NCBI GenBank assembly: GCA_030435675.1
Contig: CM059624.1
Location: 2,008,769 to 2,072,768 of the forward strand
Source: Steinernema hermaphroditum
Taxonomy: Eukaryota; Nematoda; Chromadorea; Rhabditida; Steinernematidae
Length of the DNA stretch: 64,000 nt
Direction: 5' to 3'
A program made the position numbers and the translations under genes. This document shows positions 21,780 to 33,579 of this stretch, piece after piece. The notes beneath the pieces are model-generated. The model searched no databases. It was not told where the DNA came from and saw only the letters and a list, made by a program, of their open reading frames with translations. Position 1 is the first letter of the stretch; each line of letters starts with the position of its first letter.

Positions 21780-24287
21780 TTAAACTTGGATCGATTGTTC
21801 TTCTTTTTCTTCTTCACTGTTGTCCTTCTTCAATCGATTATAGGACACCATAGCATCGCCGATTTTGTTAGACTTCGTCAAAAGCATGGAGATGGCGAAC
21901 ACAACAATTGGAACAAGAAATGCGATCCCGTAGAAGAAGTGAAACAGATCCCGTTCTTCCTCTTCCTTCTCCAGATATTTGTGGTCGACCAGCCCAGGAC
22001 TAAAGATCTCAGTGTAGATCGAGAAGATCTTCTTGTGGGCATTGGGTTCCGCTAGAAAGTCGAGGTACTTGGGTGCGATGCCAAGGGTGTGATTCTTGCA
22101 GTAGTCAATGTAGGTTTTAACTAAAGCGACTATGAGGAATGTCGGATTAGCAGGTACCTATTTCATCCTTGTATTCCTTGTAAATCGGTTGTCCATTGAC
22201 TGATTCTATAGCCTCGGAAACCCTTTCTACATTGAACACCTCAAGCAGCCGCATCTCGTGCTCTGTGTGGTTTGAAATTAGCAGACCAGTCGCGATATTT
22301 AGCAGAACTACCGATCTCATGGGGAGCTTATGAAGAAGGTGCAGAAGGGCGGTTTTTGCCTCTTCGCGAGCGGATGTCACATTTCTATCATACGACTGCT
22401 CGACCTAAAACAAAAGGTTTTAAAAAATACACAAATTGGAACTTACTGCATATCGCACAACTTCTCCGTGCACCTCAAATGATGCTCCTTCTAATCCATT
22501 GACATAAATTCTATGGTACAGTGAATTAAGCTTCTTCTGGAGGGCCGCTTCCGACCACGTGTCGTTGTTCTTCATCGCTGTTTCGCGCTGTACAGCATAC
22601 TCTGCGTAGAGCTGGAGAAGCTTGAACTTTGAGTTTTCATATTCCTGATTGCTGACGCTTTTTTCGTTGAGTCGAAGAGGCATGGTTTGGGGACCGTCGC
22701 ACACAAAGGACATTTCATAGAAGGTGTTTTCTTGGGCACAGTGTCCGCCGAAAGTGTAGTTGGTCGGAGTCTAAATGAATATAAGATAACAGTGAGTTTG
22801 TGAGGAGTGTAGCCATGGCTGCTGTAAAGGTGTCACTATGGGCCATGCGCACGAATTAAAACCATTAATTAAGTCTCCAAATAAATAATGATGAGACAAC
22901 ATTCCTTTTCCAATCTCAGCTGGGAAACCCTCTCTTGGTCAAAGACCACATGAATCGCCTAGCTCCCGATCCCGCACGGCGGTAAGCCACTCCGAGCCTG
23001 AGACCCAGGCGGAGCGTCAGCTGATTCATGCTTCCGGTGGAAGCTAATAAAAGGTTAAGACTCCGTGCGCCACAGTTAAGCCTGATCAGCCAAACTGTTC
23101 TCTGCTCGGCTGATGCGTTACTGATGCCAAGAGAGCGCTAACGGGCAGAGAAAAATGACATACTCTTGCCACATGTCCTTTGTCTCTCGTCGTCTGCGAT
23201 CTCTTCGCATCGCTCCATTCATGGAATGGTTCGAGTTTGCTCTAGCAAGGGAACCAAGGGTACTCGAAGTGATAGCGATCGGTCTGCGGTGTGGTGGGAC
23301 GGATAGAGGATGGAATGGGGAGTCAAACGCACATAAACTCAGCTGGCCAAAAAGTTGCAAAAATTCAAGAAAATCGATACTAGTAACGGTCTTTAATAAC
23401 AGTATGTCTGTGGTCTGTGGTAGTGTTCTCGGTTTCATGTATTTTCGAGAGGTTGGCTTTGAAGCTCTGAGGGTCTATCTTAGAGAAAAACTGAGTGTAT
23501 GCTTTCAGTTTTAGCCGTTTTAACGTGTAGATTCGCCTTGTTAACTGTAGATTCAAATTGACAGTTGTCCCCAAAAAGATCAGGCGAACCGAGAGTCGAC
23601 GGTTCCAGTAGGGAAGCCCACTGCTCTAGGTCTCAAAAAAGTCTTTTTTTAGCTCAGTTTGAGAGTGAAATTGGGAACTGCACGAAACACCTTAAATTCC
23701 ATAGCCCACCTTTCCACACCTCCAGTCCTCACGCGCGATCTTCAACCATTCGTCTTTGGGCATGCACGGCACAGACACAAATGGCTTCAGAATCAGTGTG
23801 TCGGACCAACTTCCTTTGGGCGCTTCCAGCCTAGGTGCTCTGGCGATTCCTAAAAGCCATCAGCTAGATGAGACAGATCAGATGCAGACCTACTTATACA
23901 ATCGAACAGATTCATCTCTATCTTCTCCGTTTCGTTCATAGAGCTGTTCGTGTCTCGTATATAATACGGCACATGCACTTCCAGCTCCATGGTTTTGTTT
24001 AAGGCGACGGCATACGCGGGTGCATGATACGATCGTCGGCACTTTTCTCCCATACCATCGGCGTTGCATTCCCCGAGGTATCTCTGGTCAATCCAAGTTT
24101 CACTCTCGTCGAAATAGTACGCCACGGTGACGTAGTGTAGAGGAACGTCATGGAAAGGGCGAGCAACTTTTGGAGCTTCTCCATAGTCTGTGGTCGAACA
24201 GGCTACTTGCCGAGGATGTTCCTCGGCGGCAGCCAAGATAGATAGGCAGAGAAGAGCGGCTAGCCACCGCATGGCTGAGGCTATCAT
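21780..24287 (-). CDS. Single-pass membrane protein, family member E
   Basis: Five exons (24287-23894, 23849-23710, 22770-22447, 22404-22158, 22120-21780) join in phase to 481 aa. The likely start is the second Met (24272), giving the signal peptide MRWLAALLCLSILAAA. Features match F closely: paired Cys (CNADGMGEKC), KGSWSDTLILKPFV...CMPKDEWLKIA...CGK, MSFVCDGP followed by a helical region, then YCKNHTLGIAPKYLDFLAEP and IYTEIFSP before a transmembrane helix near 430-449. The tail carries IGDAMVSYNRLKK and ends acidic. N-glycosylation sequons (NKT, NSS, NET) in exon 1 support an extracellular N-terminus. Intron 2 is ~940 bp, the others about 40 bp. It lacks the first intron of C and D. Confidence 0.82.
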
Positions 24288-24744
24288 AGATTGTGATACA
24301 TGTAGAAGTGGATGACGGATAATGTGTTACTCTTGTCACAGTGTTCGCTTTCGTCATGAGACCAGGATAGAAGATGTTTTCTTCAAGTTTCAAGGAAGCG
24401 AGGGAGAGTTGTCGGGTCCATTTATAAGTTGTCGCTATCGTTGTAACAGAACCTTCCTTGAAGGTATCATTATTCACCGTCTCCTACGTCAAGAAACTGT
24501 GGTGGGAAATAAAAAGAAAACTCAGTAATAGGGGCCGTTTTAAATGACGGAGACCAGGTGACTGGAGGGTACCGGGATGCCCCGATAGATCGTCTTGGCA
24601 GAGTGCTCGTGCGCCGGCTGGAGCAGGGCCATCAGAAGTGGTCCTCCGCAATGTTCTCGAGGAGATTCTAAAGGGCGTCGGGGTCAGGGCGCTCACCTAC
24701 TTGTTTGTTCTGATAGCGTTTCCTCTGAGGAGCGTTCTGATAGC

Positions 24745-25452
24745 GTTTCCTCTGATAACGCAGATGGATGCGGCGCACAGAGCTTGGAAATCATCGTTCA
24801 GGGCAGTTACGATCCGAAGTTCATGGAGGAGCGTATCGAGGCGTTCTTGAAGAACTTCAGGGTGAGTTTTATGCTTATATCTGATGGCCCTTGATCTCAA
24901 TTTTGATCATTTGCCACCCTTGACCGTTTCTGATCCATGCCCCTCTACTTCAGAACAACATCGTCGAGATGAAGGACGAAGACTATCAACGTAACGTTAA
25001 CGCCCTGGCCAATCGACGACTGGAAAAGCCGAAGACCCTCAGAGCTCTGTCCAATCGCTACTGGCACGAAATCGAAGGCCGTCAGTACTCATTCAATCGC
25101 TGTAAGAACCTCTTCTCATCATCAACCTTCTTCTCTTTCAGCCGAGATCGAAGTCGAGGATCTTCGCAAGATCACCAAAGACGAACTACTGAAATTCTAC
25201 GATGACAAGATCATGGCCGACTCGGACAAGCGCCAGAAGCTGTCGGTGCGCGTTCGCTCCACCGTTAAAGGCGCCGTTCCGGAAGATAACGGAAAGACGG
25301 TCACAGAGGAACGCGGCGGTACCGTAGAATAGGACATCGAACGCTTCAAATCGCTTCTGGCCACCTACCCATGGCCGAAGCCAGTCGTCGAACTCCCCTC
25401 TGCCGGCGCCGACACGTTATCGGCGTCGTTCAAAGAAAAGGAGAAGAATTAG
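24745..25452 (+). pseudogene. C-terminal fragment of insulysin (IDE), premature stop
   Basis: Three blocks with intact splice sites (to 24861, 24954-25101, 25142-25452) encode an insulin-degrading-enzyme C-terminus: CGAQSLEIIVQGSYDPKF, RIEAFLKNFR, ALANRRLEKPKTLRALSNRY, LLKFYDDKI. IDE is an M16 zinc metalloprotease of about 1000 residues; here only the last ~200 remain, and the zinc-site half is absent because gene E lies just upstream on the other strand. An in-frame TAG (25330-25332) interrupts the frame 40 codons before the natural end. The block at 24700-24750 contains a short tandem duplication (gatagcgtttcctctga). A degenerate partial duplicate is the best reading. Confidence 0.65.
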
Positions 25453-25744
25453 TTGTACCACAAGTGCTAATTGTTAAGTCTGATTATTGAAAAATCGAAT
25501 CCCATAGATAATTAATTTAAAATTCACAACCCCGATGTCAATAAAAGAAAAATGACGTAGCCTACATCAATCCATATGCCCTGAAAGCACACTGACATCA
25601 GGGGTGGACAAAGGTGGTCGGAAATTAAACAACGCTGTTTTAGGGCCCCTCCCTCGCATTCAGTAATAACCCCTGACTGACATATCAAATAGAAACGCTT
25701 ATGAATAAATCACATAAATGAACGCATACAGTACAGCCATAACA

Positions 25745-27402
25745 TCAAATCTTATACTCTTCCTCTGTCTTCGGCGGACATGGCTCATTTTCGAAAAGAG
25801 GCCTTCCGACGAGCGTGATAACGTTGTTTCCTTCTGTTTTGTCGGTGATGTCCTTCAACTCTGTGGCGTCCGCGTTCATATGGTAACATCGGTGGAAGTT
25901 CGCCCGATCCGCGTCGTTGACTTTGATACCGAATGTGCCGATGAAGAGGCGTTTCACGTTCAATTCCGTTAACCTTCTGTAGTCGATTGCACCACTGAAT
26001 CAAGAAACATTACATGAGCATCAAAATTAGGCAAAGTTAACCTGTGCATCCGTAATCCGTATTTACGTGTTAACTCGAACAGATTGGATATATCCGGCAA
26101 ACTCTGCTTTCCATCCTCTGGCATAAATAATTGCGAACTTTTGGACTCGTCGGTATTCGCGAAGTTGAACATGCAGTGGCCAACTCTCGTTCGAACAGTC
26201 TGCTCCGGTCGTTTGCATGAACTCCACGGGGACCACTGCACGTAGGTGTGCAAGTTGGTGTCTTCCATGAAACTACCTTTGCCTAAGATGACGCGCAACT
26301 TCGTTTCCGGCGCTGGGCTATCCTTTCTATGCGGAATCTCAAATGGGTTACATGATAACGAACAATAGCCATGTAAGGCTTACATATTTCAAACATCCTT
26401 CCGTGGTATTCTGGCATCCAAATTTCGTGTCGTCGTATAGAAGCGCGGGGATACTATTCCAATGTTTCAGGTCCCAAGCAATGTTTTGTCGCCAGTGAGG
26501 GATCTTAGGGAATGTTTCAGCAGCCTTTTCGTTTAAAATTTCTTCACTTTTGTCGCCGTTTTCAGATTCTGAAATGAGGTGTGATCATCGGAGCTAAAAT
26601 GGATGAGGAAAAGAGGAAAACAGCTTCCCCATATCTTCCCAAAAATGTATACAAAAACTTACGAACGTATCGACCGCTCGGAACGAGGAAGTACAAAAAC
26701 TGCTGATAGTTGTTGGTATCTTCATCGGTGCACCAATAAAGACCGGCAGCTTCAAGTCCCGTCCCAACGATTATCAAGCGGCCATCGCGTTGGAAATACT
26801 CCGTCTTATATCCCTTCTGCTTGCCGATATCACCTTCTATTATATCGAAAAGGTCTGTCATTTCAATGTGTTTCTGAAAGAATGAACTAAGTGGTAGTTG
26901 TGCAAAAAAAACTAAACGAACCGTGCTGCCTTTCATATATCTTTCGAGCGTACTGAAGAAGTAGTTACTGTTCGTTTCGTCCACAGAATCGATATGGTCG
27001 TTAAGGCGTAAAAACATCCAGTGCCGCATTTTGCCATTGTGGATGTTGTGTCGCATACAAGTGACACAGGGCAAATCGACACGCTGTCCGTATGTGTAGT
27101 AGACGGGAAGCACGACGGGTTTCTTCACGTTGTCGCACTGCTTCACATACTTGGCGCCAGTGAAGAGCAGCTTGATGAATGAGGTCTTCGGGTTATCGTC
27201 GCTGCCCAGGTTGATGAACGTCTCACGAATCCTCTCCGGGTCAAGAGGTGGAGCAACGTCGGGAATACTATCGCCATCATTGAGCTGACTCTGAAATAAT
27301 CGCTATCGTGTCGATGGTGATGGTAAATGTAGCACGTACCCTTGAGGCATTGACGGGAGCAGCGGCTAGCAGCAGCAGCAGCGGAAGGAGAACGACCAAC
27401 AT
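25745..27402 (-). CDS. Secreted Ig-like / TSP1-like protein
   Basis: Six exons (27402-27340, 27290-26922, 26873-26663, 26568-26384, 26337-26042, 25994-25745) join in phase to 457 aa. The signal peptide MLVVLLPLLLLLAAAPVNAS is encoded by exon 1. An Ig-like fold is suggested by LPCVTC at the start and GLEAAGLYWC at the end of one segment. A thrombospondin-1-like start (VQWSPWSSCKRPEQ, TRVGHC) follows near residue 300. No membrane helix is seen. The order Ig then TSP1 resembles FAM187-type proteins, but I hold that only weakly. Confidence 0.72.
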
Positions 27403-28556
27403 TTCGTCTGCTTCCGAGGGTGAAATGATGATTGAATGAGGGGCGACAACCGCCGACTGCGACTGTCATCGCGCTGTCTAGAGAAGTGCGCTTGTCCTTC
27501 TGCAGACTCGTCCAGACAATCGGTCTGAAAATGTGTGGTTTGGGTATCGAAACGCACGAGTATTTTGCACGAGTTTTACAACGGAAAGCGGTTGCATCAT
27601 ATTTGAAGCTTTTTCGCGGTTCTGTACATTACATTTAACAAGCGCTCGACAAAAAGGCCGATTTAAACTGGCCTGTGTAAAGCACAATGAGATACGTTGA
27701 TTTTCAATAATACGACAACCGATACGATAAGTGAGACGACCGCCTGAACGTTCTCTAGAGAGGACTCCGAACGGAATGAAGCCCTCCACCGCGACGGCCA
27801 TCTTCTTTGTCTGGGGGCTGCAAAAGGGCTGCAAGGCTGCAAAAGTAGACTAAACACGGGGGAAACTAGACAAACCGAGAACGGAATGATCGAAAGATAA
27901 ACTTCGATGCGTGTGGTCGTTCTGTTTTCCTTTCCATAACATCTATACATTAGCGATGAAATCAGCCAGCCATGAAATCGTCATGATCTGTTTAGGTGGT
28001 GTTCAGCGCGCAGTCAACTGTCAATTAGGACTTTCCATCTATATAAGTCGTCAATTCTGTGACAGTACATCATCTACTTACTAACAAGTGGCTGCCCTCA
28101 TTGTGAGAAGAGGCTAGCCCACTACCCTTCTATACTCATCGTCAAACGGCTCGCCCGTAGCCTAAATCCTAACTTTACTTTCCAGAAATTATTATTACTG
28201 CGACAGAGAGTGCAGACCGTCATGCGGCTGAATGTTTCGCGGCTGAACCTTCGCATCACATCACCCGTGCTATGTGGAACCACCCACTCTGCGAGAAGAC
28301 CTTTGATGCGTTCTCGAAACCGTCGTGGTACGCGTGAACGCTGGACGCTTACCACTGTCCTGGAAATGTCATCATGGCTCAATCAATACCTCTTCGCAAT
28401 ACCTGTTAAGGTACCTTATTAAGGGAAACTTTAAGGTGTATTCTTATGAATATCAATGTATTCAAACGTACGTGTCAAATCTCCAAAAATCCACATGGGA
28501 CACTATCGATCAGTCAACATAAAATGCGCTAACTTCTTCACATCTAACCGCTCACA
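27403..28556. other. Intergenic, orphan TATA box
   Basis: Divergent spacer between the Ig/TSP1 gene and gene F. A good TATA box (atctatataagtcg near 28036-28050) on the plus strand has no ORF behind it that I can support. Open frames at 27478-27834 (minus) and 28122-28382 (minus) look like chance. Confidence 0.35.
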
Positions 28557-30223
28557 ATGATTCACCACAGACTCAGTTTCAAAGCCATGAGATCGCCCTA
28601 CGTGTTCTTCTTTCTTCTCGGCTCGATCCTTCCAGTCGATGCGGGTGGTATAATAAGCTGTGCCCCCGATCTTTATTCTCTACACAATTCTAATTATCGC
28701 GCTTACAATCCCGAATCTCGAAAGTATCAGGAATTCACCCACTATCGGCGATGTGACGTAGACGGCGCCGGAAGGATGTGTTCGATGCTGAACAACACCC
28801 TGGCCTATGCCGTCGACCTCAACAGTACCGTGGACATCGTGAAGGAGGTTCCCGCTTATAGGCGGATCGGAAATGAAACGACTGTAACGGTAGCGTTTCG
28901 AAGGTTTCAGTGCATAGGTGGGATCTGTCTTTCGTGGTGAAACTCATCGACATCTTTAGAGACGAAGCCAGCCAAGGAGTTGGACGTGCCGGAAGGAAGC
29001 TGGTCGGATCGCCTTGTGGTTTCGGACCGTCCAGATTCGAAGTGCCTGACGAAGGAGGAATGGCTGAAACATGCGAGGTCTGGGTGTGGAAAGGTGAGAA
29101 CTTTTTTTTTTGAAGCTGAAAAGGGTATACGCGCAAGCATATGTCTTCTGAAGAGAAACCTGGTTAAAGAACACATCCTTTTCAGGAACCCACGAACTAC
29201 ACTCTTGTCGGAAAATGCGGCAAAAACGAAACCTTTCTGGAAATGATCTTCGTATGCGATAGGGCGCCTGCAAAGCTTAACCGCTCTCTGGACAATTCCC
29301 ATTGGGAGACGACGTTGGACAAGCATCAGGAGACCCTCTACTCCCTTCTCAACTCGTATACCGCTGCTTTCAAGGAATTCGCAACCACGAAGACGGGCGA
29401 TCCGAAGCACTTGTCAGCTATGTACAATTTGATGTTGTTCGGAGGCGAGATTCGGCTCAAGTTGCTAGCTGAACAAACTTGGTCAATCGAGGCGATGAAA
29501 GAATATCATGGCCATGAGGTAAGGCCCCTTCGACTAAGCACTTAATGTCACATTTTCAACAGTATACCAGTGATGTAATTTCCCGTCGGAAGATGAAGGA
29601 TGACCTCAAAGTAGCGGTCAGCGACTGGCTCCATGGCCGAACCTCTTTACTTATCGCCATGGCTGCGGCGAATGTAGCTGGAACGAATATGGAAGTGATG
29701 TTTCCATCCGTTTCCATGTCCCCATTGAAGATGTTCGACGTTGAAGAGTATTTCAGTGTATCGCGCAAAGTTCTAGGAGAAGCGCGAAAGGGATGGATGG
29801 TCTTTCCGGAACTTAAGGCCGACATAGGTGGGAGCTTACGGTAACAAGGTCTGAGAGTCTCTCCTCATTTCAGAGAAGTTCTACATCGATTTCTGCAAAA
29901 ACCATACCCTCGGCATCGCGCCCAGACACCTCGACTTCCTCTCGAAGCCGAACGCCCACGAGAAGATCGAAAAGATATACAGCGAGATCTTCTCCCCCGT
30001 TCAGATCGACAAGAAGTACCTCCACGTCGAGAACCGCTTCGTGGCCCACTACGCCTACGTTTCTGCTTTGGTCCTTGTGACCGCTGTCTTGTCGCTCACT
30101 TTCTGGTGGATCCGCAAGAAGAATGGAAGCGTTGGAGATGTTACGGTAGCCTTCGGCAATTTGAAGAACAGGTTCGCCAATGAGGATAAGATGCATATCG
30201 TCATGGACGATGTGGAGACATAA
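28557..30223 (+). CDS. Single-pass membrane protein, family member F
   Basis: Five exons (28557-28917, 28960-29093, 29186-29518, 29563-29827, 29874-30223) join in phase to 480 aa; the likely start is the second Met at 28587, giving signal peptide MRSPYVFFFLLGSILPVDAG. The order is CDVDGAGRMC, EGSWSDRLVVSDRPDSKCLT...EEWLKHA...CGK, MIFVCDRAP with a helical stretch, then FCKNHTLGIAPRHLDFLSKP and IYSEIFSP, a membrane helix near 424-443 and a tail with VGDVTVAFGNLK. Splice phases equal those of E. It is the closest relative of E, which lies on the other strand about 4 kb away. AATAAACTGGTCC near 30257 resembles the poly(A) region of D. Confidence 0.82.
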
Positions 30224-30564
30224 TGATCATACCGTCAAACTGTGAAAATGAACGAATCTTCCAATAAACTGGTCCCAACACGACAGCCCTGTTGCTGCAA
30301 TATCCTGCCTCATTTCTTCTAAATTTTGCCTTCTTTCCATTTCTCGCCGTCCACATTAGTTTCACAGCCTTGGCTTTCCCTCAAGTGTCATCCTCGTGCC
30401 ATCCAATAATAGCGTTCCACTCATTTTCCTCACAGTCAATTGACATGTTCCCAACAGACTCCCACACACGACCGGTTGTCTCATTAGCGCGTCGGTAGAC
30501 GGCTCCTGCGCCACCGAAGACATGCACCTCCCTCCCTGAGTCACTTCCAATTCGTGTCAGGCCG

Positions 30565-32036
30565 ATGAGCGGCCGAGTAACGCATCCGTCGTCATCGGCT
30601 TTCAGCGACACGTTTGCCACCACCGGAGAGGAGGACCCGAAACGGGCTCGGGTAAAACTGGTCCAGGCACGCCTATTTCCAAGCCCTATTTAAACTCTTT
30701 TTTTCAGGATGTCTACGAACCCCGTCACGATATCCGCGAACCCCGTCCACGCAAGCGTCGAGGCTGCTGTGGAAAATGTTGCCTGATCTGCAAGGTAACG
30801 ATCCGTTATTTGAGCGATAATTCTAGAATAAAGTCTTTCAGGTATGCGGACTGTTCTGCTACATCATATGCCCGCCGATCCCTGAGTACATCACGCGCAA
30901 GTTGGCATTTCATGCGCTGAAAAGGGGCGAAACGTATGAGATTCACGGATTGAACGAGGAAGACGGCACCGTGGTGAAGTTGAGCTCGGCAAAGAAGGCA
31001 CACGAGATGAAGCGGATCTGGATTGAAACGGGACCGAAAAAAGTCCGTATGCCAGAATTGTTCGCATGGGTTCAGAACGATGGTATGCCTTTCGTTGTGA
31101 AAACGAAGCGAGGAAACAGCCTGGCGTGCTACTGGTATCATGTTCGAGGAGGAAATGCAAATACGGTGAGTTAATCATACATGCCTTATTGGGAAGATCT
31201 TGAACCATAGTTTTTATCTTAGCTGCGACGATAGATCACTTTTTGTCTCTGTCTGTATATTAATAACCAAAATGACTTTATTTTCATTCCAGATCATCCT
31301 CTTCGCACAGCCAAACAGCTCCGACATCGGTCTCTTCATGCAGCCGAGCTCCATGTCCATTAATCGTCTCGGTTCTGCCTTCCAAACTGACATAGTATTC
31401 TTTGACTACTCCGGCTTTGGCTACAGCACCGGCACACCGTGCGAGAAGAATGTCTACGCCGACATTGAAGCCGTGTACGATTATCTTAGAGATGTGAAAG
31501 GGGAAAACGTCGAGGTGCAATCATTCGGTTCGACTCAATTCTAACCGCAGCTTTTAAGATCATTCTCATGGGTTTGAGCATGGGAACAGCGGCGTCGATC
31601 GACCTTGCGGCGAAGAATCCTCCAAATGTCGTTGGAGTCATCCTGTTGGCGCCGTTCACTTCCGCACTTCGCCTCCTCAGGAACAATCCCGACGACGCCG
31701 AGTCGTGCTGTTTGGATCGATTCTTGAGGTAAGCCACGTCCGCTCAAATACACAGAAGTAAATCAGTAATTTAGCTTTGAGAAAGCTTCCATGATCGAGG
31801 CTCCGACGCTTGTAATCCATGGTCTAGAAGACGGTACCATTCCAGTGACGCATGGGAAGTCTCTCCAGCGTCAGCTGAAGCGACCGGTTCCTCCGTTTTA
31901 CGCCAAGAACGGAGACCATGCGAACATCCTCAGTACGAAGCAAACGATGGTCATGCACAGAATCAACCATTTCATCTTAAACGAGACGACCACCAAATCT
32001 AAATCCAGGAGAGATGCAGCGGTGGATACTGAATAA
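30565..32036 (+). CDS. ABHD17-type alpha/beta hydrolase (protein depalmitoylase)
   Basis: Six exons (30565-30651, 30708-30794, 30842-31165, 31293-31514, 31559-31728, 31775-32036) join in phase to 383 aa. A Cys cluster (CCGKCCLICKVCGLFCY) near residues 45-65 matches the palmitoylated membrane-anchoring region of ABHD17. The nucleophile elbow is GLSMGTAAS, the catalytic Asp is expected in HGLEDGTIP, and the His is in NGDHANI. FDYSGFGYSTGTPCEKNVYA is typical of the family. These enzymes remove palmitate from Ras and synaptic scaffold proteins at the membrane. The N-terminal ~30 residues (MSGRVTHPSS...) are an extension relative to most family members. The start lies four bases after gtgtcag, a possible trans-splice site. 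AATAAA lies near 32049. Confidence 0.9.
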
Positions 32037-32484
32037 TGTTTGCACTGAAAATAAACAGCTTTTTTGAAATCTGTTACGTATTGCCAACAATGTTTGAGGG
32101 AGCGTAGAGCTCTGCCTGGTGGGAGACCTCAAACCCAGACCGACATGACTGAAAAAGGAATTAATGCTTGTGATCAGCATGTAACAAAATCTTTAAAGTT
32201 ACTGCAAGTTGCAATTCTATTACGAAATAGTGTGATAACCAGCAATCCCAGCATGAAAGTCCGAAGCTGTTGCTAGCCCAAGGAAAGGACTCCTGGATGT
32301 CCCGGCCGCTACAGGAATGCGACCAGTGAAGATCAACACCTGCGCTTAGAATCCTCCCCACATACGAAAACCAAACATAGGAGATGAATTTATATATGAT
32401 CGTGCCTCAGCGCGACCATACCACCATGACGTAACAATGGATCACAACAAGGAATAACACAACAAACTGATCACATCGACATCT

Positions 32485-32955
32485 TCAGTTTCCCTCGGGA
32501 CACTGGCTACGGACATGGCCAGGCTTGTTGCAGCCATAGCAGACACGTTCGGCACGGGGCTCGTTGCAATCGCGGGACATGTGTCCGAAGTTTCCGCAGT
32601 TGTAGCACTTCTGGCCACCTCCACCACCGCCGCCGCGGTTGGGGCACTCACGCGAGATGTGTCCTTCTCCGCCACCTAGAACGACACAGGTCAAGTTCAC
32701 ATCGAAATTTCTCGCAACTTACAGTTGTAGCAAGCGCCACGTCCACCACCGCGGCTTCCTCCAGTGGGGCAGTCACGGGACATATGGCCCTCCTCTCCAC
32801 AGTTGTAGCAAGCGCCACGTCCGCCACCGCGGCTTCCACCTCCAGAGGGGCAATCACGAGACATATGGCCTTCCTCTCCACAGTTGTAACAGGCACCTGA
32901 AAGAACACAACGATAAGAACTCGGCTATCAGGCAGTAACACTTACGTCCGCTCAT
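32485..32955 (-). CDS. CNBP/Gis2-type protein with five CCHC zinc knuckles
   Basis: Three exons (32955-32946, 32896-32723, 32675-32485) give 124 aa. Five CX2CX4HX4C knuckles are visible ([14 protein letters not shown] twice, [42 protein letters not shown]), separated by Gly/Arg-rich RGG-like linkers. The protein ends CPEGN. CNBP-type proteins bind single-stranded nucleic acid and promote translation of structured or G-rich mRNAs. The first exon holds only ten coding bases. The first two knuckles are almost identical at the DNA level, suggesting recent internal duplication. Confidence 0.9.
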
Positions 32956-33579
32956 GTTTACGAGTTTTGCTTTAGCAGGTAGATGTTCCGAAGATGGTCG
33001 CAAAACAGCGCACACAAGTTCTCTGAAAAGGGTGACACAATGACTCTGAAGTCCATTAGAAAGGGCATCGTCCCCGAAATACGACACGCGAGCTCATAAT
33101 ATATGTAAGCAATTCAGAACATTTGAGAATTTCTACCGTTTCGGAAGGAGTCATCAAGAAAAAACGCAATACGAAAGCAGCTAGTCACGAACACCACGAC
33201 ATCCACGGAAATTCGACCGAAAACAGCGAAATCGAGCAGAAAATGAGTTGCGGTGGCCCGAGACAGACAAGCCGCATTTCGACAGACTGAGTATCATTAA
33301 GCGTTTGACTTTTTCCACCCGGGACACAAATGTCACCCGCGTCACCGACCGCGCTATCTACCGTACTCTACATCGCAACAATCAGGGCAGTGCTATCATG
33401 ACGTGAGCCTGTAATCTTTGTCAGGTGATTGCAATTTTTGGTGCTCAATTTGTGAGCGGTCGATTCTCTGTTTATCCGGTGAGTAACCAATGGTAGAGAA
33501 TTTGAAACTTGTATATGCTATCTCAAGGGTCCAAAAACTTCTAATGTGCAGTTCTAGGATTGTTAGGACGAATAGAACT

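Noticed and set aside
24540..24700. Additional upstream insulysin exons
   Set aside because: No plus-strand frame continues the homology; a minus-strand frame with coding-like composition could not be assigned.
27478..27834. 118-codon ORF on the minus strand
   Set aside because: Composition and lack of splice or promoter signals make it look like chance.
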